Source of the DNA: Gammaproteobacteria bacterium
GTDB lineage: Bacteria; Pseudomonadota; Gammaproteobacteria; Pseudomonadales; Pseudohongiellaceae
Direction of reading: 5' to 3'
Assembly: GCA_028818225.1 (NCBI GenBank)
Contig: JAPPOG010000004.1
Location: forward strand, 62,001 to 126,000
Length of the DNA: 64,000 nt
Below are positions 59,408-64,000 of the stretch, piece after piece. The position numbers and the translations under genes were made by a program. Within the stretch, counting starts at the first letter, position 1, and every line of letters starts with the position of its first letter. A model generated the notes under the pieces. That model was not told the origin of the DNA and ran no database searches. It saw only the letters and a program-made list of their open reading frames with translations.

Positions 59408-62197
59408 CTATAGATCATTCCAGTGCAATATTGCATTGTAGACAAAGGCATGATCTTGCAAGTTCACATGGCGATGCATGGGATTCCAGCTGAGCATAAC
59501 CACATGACCATCGTCCAGTGGTTTGCTAACAATGGCCGGTTGCCCATCGATGATGTTTGCGCCTTGCACGATACCACCGGAAAGAACCAATGGGGCGCTG
59601 GATCCGTTGTTTTCCTCTGCCACATCCTCATCCCAGTGCTTGGTACCAAATTGTAAGGGCGAATATCTTCTGTCACGATCTGGTACGGAAAAGATCGGGC
59701 CGTTGCCGCGAAATACATGTGAAATTTCGTCGTAACCATAAACGAGTGGTGAGCTATGGTCAGTGATTTTTACTGTCATCACCGATCCTGGTGTATTCAT
59801 GCCGCCTGGGCCGCGCTTGTTGATGCCGCGAATAATGCCGGAATCACTGGCAATAACACCGGCAGAGCCAAGGGTTATCAGGGTGCCACCTTCACGAATG
59901 AATTCTTCAAAGGCAGCCATGCCTTCGAAACCTATACCGCCGGTAATATCATCGGAACTGAGGATGTGGCCGATGTTGGGTGTTTGACTGGTGGTTTCGT
60001 ATGGCAGCGGCGACCATTTCGGATCAATGCCTCCCATGATTTGAGCAAGCTGCGTTCCCGAACTCATATGGGGGATTAGAATTACATCGAATTCCCTTTG
60101 CAGATTACCGCGCCGCACACGATCTTTCGAAAACAGTGTATAGGGCACTTCTGCCTGATCAAGACTGTAGCGCACCCAACCAGCATTCTGGGTTGAAGTC
60201 CAGCTTTGAAAAACGCCTAGTCTTGGTAAGTCCATTTCATGGCTGGCAACGTCTGGCATACTTGCCAGGTTCGTTACAGGAAGATTTGTGTTTGCCAATA
60301 CGTCCACAACTCTTTCACGATTTCGATTATTTAAATCTCCTACATCGATCAGCATACTGCCGGCAGGATATTCGCTCTCGCCTGCTGTGAATTTTTCCTC
60401 GGCGACTAATACATCGATATCACCCAGAGCGAAGCGGGTTGGACCAAATTCTCTCTGGCCCCTGTTGGCTATAACCCAGACATTATTTTCCTCCGGTGTT
60501 TCAGTTTTAGGAATAAACACATCGCCTTCATTAAATCTTCTCGAGGCGTGCACCCAGATATTAGGATCATCGATAGGAATTACCTCAACGCCATAAACCA
60601 GGCCGAAGGTCCAGGACACATCATCATAAGGCGGCACTTCCACATCGCTGGGAAAATTTTGTGTCTCCAGCAAAGTTTTGGCCAGAGGGCCATAGGGCTG
60701 GTTCATATTTATTAAAATATCTCCCGCTTGCACTTCAACATCGCCAAACGTACGGGTGGTATTGGAGCGTTGCATCTCGATGGCGTGACGATGCAGTGCA
60801 CCAATCATATAGTTGGCCGATTCCGGATCAGATTGTTCCTGGGGAATTAAAAAAGCATAAGGTGCTTCCTCTTCACTCTTCTGTAATGCTTCCACGCCTT
60901 TCTGAAAATAATTGGAAAGAAACATCCTTTTGTTTTGCGCAACCATCTCTAAAGATGCAATGACACCGCTCTGCATGAAATTGGTGTTATTACGCATTGA
61001 CCAAGTAAGCTTTTTCGGCGGGGGTGCGGCGCGATACCAGGTTCTATCGATAACCGGTTCACCCGCGTAGTTTGAATTACTCAAGTCGCGCTCCATGGTT
61101 TCGGCGCTGCCATTACCGAAAGTTTCATAGAAACGACCCATGCCATTGTGGTTATTGGTCACCCATAACATGTAGCCTGGATACCAACCGGTGTAGAAGC
61201 CCCAGGTCCAAACACCTTCCAGTCCTAATCCACTGAGACGGGATATTTCATAGTTGGCCAGTAGTTGCCATTCGCCGATAGTGATCGGGCTAACCCCTTC
61301 GTTATAGGGTCCGGTGCCGCCGGCAACATAAAGCAGTGGCACCGACTCATGGAGGTCTAGTGAGACAGTCGGTTTGTACTCGTAAACACCATTATTGTAG
61401 TTGAGGGTGATTGGTTGGGTTATAGAAATGCCGTCCCGGTTGTTGTCATGACGGGTGTAATGACCCCAGAACGGGACGCTGTTCGGAGGCCTGTCGAAAT
61501 AGTCAGTATGGCCGGCAATATTGGAGCGATACCAGTCTACCTGGCGCGCGCGACCGTCTACATCGAATACAGGCGTGATCAGAGTAATTACATTTTCACG
61601 AATGTTGGCGAACGGTTCTCTTGTTTCTACAGCCAGACGATAAGCAAGTTCCATCACCATTTCGGGTGGACCTAGTTCCGGTGAATGCAAACCTGCGGTC
61701 ATCCAGAAAATTGGCAGGGCGTTTTCAATCAGTTCATCTGCCTGGGCGCGATTTAAATTGCGTGGATCGGACAAGTCATTGAGATAGCCCTTGTAGGTTT
61801 CTATGTTTTCGATATTGTCAGCCGAAGAAATCGCAACAACCAGCATATCCCGTTCTTCGAAACTCTGTCCCAGAGAAAACACCTCTACTCGGTCCGATGC
61901 CGCCGCAAGCGTATTCATGTAAGCATAGATTTCCTCTACCTGAGTGAGTTCGCCCGGTGTTCCCACCGTATAACCCAGCACATCTCTCGGACTGGGTACC
62001 GAATCATGTTCCGGTAGCATGGCAACCCACTCGGTCAAGAAATCAGGGTCGGTTGTCGCTTCCATGATGGTGCTGGTGGCGATTTCATCAACAGGAAGAT
62101 TGCCAAGCAAGGCCTGGCTATAGAGACTCGGGCCAAAGCCAAGATTGACCAGGAATAATGCTAATAGACTCAATGGCTTTTTGTGGTTCATGCTCAC
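59408..62197 (-). CDS. M14 family zinc carboxypeptidase, exported
   Basis: GLHSPELGPPEMVMELAYRLA; LITPVFDVDGRARQVDWYRSN; 929 aa. Confidence 0.88.
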   Translation of the reverse strand: MSMNHKKPLSLLALFLVNLGFGPSLYSQALLGNLPVDEIATSTIMEATTDPDFLTEWVAMLPEHDSVPSPRDVLGYTVGTPGELTQVEEIYAYMNTLAAASDRVEVFSLGQSFEERDMLVVAISSADNIENIETYKGYLNDLSDPRNLNRAQADELIENALPIFWMTAGLHSPELGPPEMVMELAYRLAVETREPFANIRENVITLITPVFDVDGRARQVDWYRSNIAGHTDYFDRPPNSVPFWGHYTRHDNNRDGISITQPITLNYNNGVYEYKPTVSLDLHESVPLLYVAGGTGPYNEGVSPITIGEWQLLANYEISRLSGLGLEGVWTWGFYTGWYPGYMLWVTNNHNGMGRFYETFGNGSAETMERDLSNSNYAGEPVIDRTWYRAAPPPKKLTWSMRNNTNFMQSGVIASLEMVAQNKRMFLSNYFQKGVEALQKSEEEAPYAFLIPQEQSDPESANYMIGALHRHAIEMQRSNTTRTFGDVEVQAGDILINMNQPYGPLAKTLLETQNFPSDVEVPPYDDVSWTFGLVYGVEVIPIDDPNIWVHASRRFNEGDVFIPKTETPEENNVWVIANRGQREFGPTRFALGDIDVLVAEEKFTAGESEYPAGSMLIDVGDLNNRNRERVVDVLANTNLPVTNLASMPDVASHEMDLPRLGVFQSWTSTQNAGWVRYSLDQAEVPYTLFSKDRVRRGNLQREFDVILIPHMSSGTQLAQIMGGIDPKWSPLPYETTSQTPNIGHILSSDDITGGIGFEGMAAFEEFIREGGTLITLGSAGVIASDSGIIRGINKRGPGGMNTPGSVMTVKITDHSSPLVYGYDEISHVFRGNGPIFSVPDRDRRYSPLQFGTKHWDEDVAEENNGSSAPLVLSGGIVQGANIIDGQPAIVSKPLDDGHVVMLSWNPMHRHVNLQDHAFVYNAILHWNDL

Positions 62198-62262
62198 TTC
62201 CTTCTTTTAATTGCGAGGCGGGATATAAAAAATTGCCATCAGGCAGATGCCAAAATTCAACC

Positions 62263-63198
62263 TTAACGCGTCAGGCTTGCATAGGCTCGATTTAACAATC
62301 GGGTTGGGTCACCCATGCGATCATCCCAATTAGCTGTTGGTTCGGCAGCAATAACTTCTTCCAAGCTGGCGCCCTGACCAATAAGCACCATCATCTTGCC
62401 TCTGATTTCAGTCAACATGGTGATGTATTCAGCCAGGTCATTATAAGTAGCCACTGGCCCATGGCCTGGTACGACAGTAGTGTCTGGACTAATCTCCGCC
62501 AACACCGCTTCGCAAAAGGCAATCATCCCTTCCAGATCGCCGCCATTATCGGCGTCGATAAAGGGATAGCCGGAGTTATTATAAACATCACCCATATGAA
62601 CAATGTTAGAGCCACGCAGGAATACTGCGGTATCTCCCATGGTATGAGCTGGGCCAGCATGTATCAGGTCAATCTGCTCGCCGTTAAAAAACATTTCCAT
62701 GCGTTGTTCATAGGTTGCAACGGGCAGACCTGCTTCGGAGTAAGGGGCCTGTTCAATAACAGCAGCAACGGTATTGATGGTGTTATGCCTGGTCATCATG
62801 TCCCGGGAATGAGCATGGGCAATGATCCAGGATCCGGCTTCCCCTAGTAATTCGTTACCATCCGCATGATCGAAATGCCAGTGGGTATTGATGGTGAAAT
62901 CGACAGCACCACCGCCGAGGGAATTAATAGTGGATTGATACTTGGGTACCATATCGGGAAATTGAGAATCTACTATTAGCACTCCCTGGTCGCCAATAGA
63001 GGCAAGTATGTTGCCACCACGGCCAAACAAAACATAGCGACCATCGCCGACTGATTCGGTAGTAATTTCTGCAGATTGCTGGCTCTGAACAACAAAGGGA
63101 AACCCTAACAGAACTATGATCGCGGCGATAATGCCGGGAATGTAGTCGGGAATTCTTACTCTCCCAATCTGATAATAGGAAACTTTGCTTGTTTTCAT
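62263..63198 (-). CDS. MBL-fold metallo-hydrolase, exported
   Basis: NTHWHFDHADGNELLG; AGPAHTMGDTAVFL; VVPGHGPVATYND. Confidence 0.92.
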   Translation of the reverse strand: MKTSKVSYYQIGRVRIPDYIPGIIAAIIVLLGFPFVVQSQQSAEITTESVGDGRYVLFGRGGNILASIGDQGVLIVDSQFPDMVPKYQSTINSLGGGAVDFTINTHWHFDHADGNELLGEAGSWIIAHAHSRDMMTRHNTINTVAAVIEQAPYSEAGLPVATYEQRMEMFFNGEQIDLIHAGPAHTMGDTAVFLRGSNIVHMGDVYNNSGYPFIDADNGGDLEGMIAFCEAVLAEISPDTTVVPGHGPVATYNDLAEYITMLTEIRGKMMVLIGQGASLEEVIAAEPTANWDDRMGDPTRLLNRAYASLTR

Positions 63199-63227
63199 TT
63201 TTTGAATCCTCTTCTTTAATATGGGTT

Positions 63228-64000
63228 TTAATCAGGCAGTGCCCAGGCAAATAAGCGTGGGCTTGGTTCGGTTAGCACGGCGACAACGATGTATTGTTTG
63301 CCTTCGACTTCATAAGTCATGGGTGCTGCAATTGCACGCGCTGGCATGATGATTGCGCCTAGCTCTTCGCCGGTGGCTTTGTCTCGCGCTATCAATAGGG
63401 GTCCATCCTGGTAATTCTGTGCATGCACTAACATGGTTGGCGTTGCCAGGATAGGGTTACGGCCACCACCGCCAAGAGAAGGTAGCTCTAATCCTTCTAC
63501 AGCCGGATTGTTTTCCACGTTGGGTGCGCGATCGCCGTTAGGTACCTGCCACACAATTTCTCCAAGATTCATGTCGATTGCAGTAATCGTCGAATAGGGT
63601 GGTTTTAACAGCGGCAAACCTTGTGGGCCTCGGGTGCCTCCATAAGAGATACGACGAAAGCGTAGAGTTGATTCTTCCGGATTGGTTTCGACCACAACGG
63701 GCACCGAGATTGAATCCGATGATGGGATGTAAATGTATCCGGTTTCCGGATCGACTGCGGCACCCATCCAGTTGGCACCGCCACCGGCGCTCGGTCTGAG
63801 AATAGTGCCACGATTACCACCCGGCACAGAAAGGCTTGGCGGTGTAAACAAAGGGCCGTAAGTATAGTTTTCAAGGATCTGCTCCGCTTCCGCTCGCAGT
63901 TCAGGTGTGAAGTCCACCAGATCGTCGATAGTCAGACCCTGTTTTTCAAAAGCAGGTGGTTTAGTTGGAAAAGGTTGTGTTGGTGATAAGCGTTCACCAG
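63228..64000 (-). CDS. PQQ-dependent dehydrogenase, C-terminal part (continues past window)
   Basis: Frame open to the edge (GERLSPTQPFPTKPPAFEKQGLTIDDLVDFTPEL...); GANWMGAAVDPETGYIYIPS; DMNLGEIVWQVPNGD. Confidence 0.88.
   Translation of the reverse strand, partial: GERLSPTQPFPTKPPAFEKQGLTIDDLVDFTPELRAEAEQILENYTYGPLFTPPSLSVPGGNRGTILRPSAGGGANWMGAAVDPETGYIYIPSSDSISVPVVVETNPEESTLRFRRISYGGTRGPQGLPLLKPPYSTITAIDMNLGEIVWQVPNGDRAPNVENNPAVEGLELPSLGGGGRNPILATPTMLVHAQNYQDGPLLIARDKATGEELGAIIMPARAIAAPMTYEVEGKQYIVVAVLTEPSPRLFAWALPD

Noticed and set aside
1-64000. Stop-codon reassignment (alternative genetic code)
   Set aside because: Interrupting codons include TAA, TAG and TGA, while most genes here terminate normally with these same codons
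1-64000. CRISPR arrays, tRNA/rRNA genes, transposases, phage genes
   Set aside because: None recognised on reading either strand; no regularly spaced repeats seen

Overview
64 kb chromosomal window that reads like a marine-type gammaproteobacterium (inference from gene content only). It is rich in exported oxidoreductases and hydrolases: PQQ/quinoprotein dehydrogenases, a TonB receptor, M14 and M28 peptidases, a tannase-type esterase, amidase, GMC oxidoreductase, enolase-superfamily enzyme, and a cox-like molybdenum hydroxylase cluster. No rRNA, tRNA, CRISPR array or transposon was recognised. The best find is a probable missed selenoprotein at 6119-6610. It is a peroxiredoxin-like ORF whose catalytic CPYC motif is encoded as TGA-Pro-Tyr-Cys (RGHW-U-PYC). 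A bacterial-SECIS-like hairpin starts 10 nt after the TGA, and the ORF track reports only the downstream half (6338-6610). A second theme is an unusual density of decayed genes: YcaQ-like, pilin, MAPEG, PlsB-like acyltransferase, ABC ATPase, CoxM-like, a PQQ-dehydrogenase remnant, a mini VOC remnant and two membrane proteins. Many of these read through in the same frame past TAA, TAG or TGA. Also noted: three paralogs of an uncharacterised exported family, a perfect palindrome over the promoter of a GntR-ABC operon, a KdgK-like protein with an altered catalytic motif, and several unlisted small ORFs. All family calls come from reading the translations; no database search was run.
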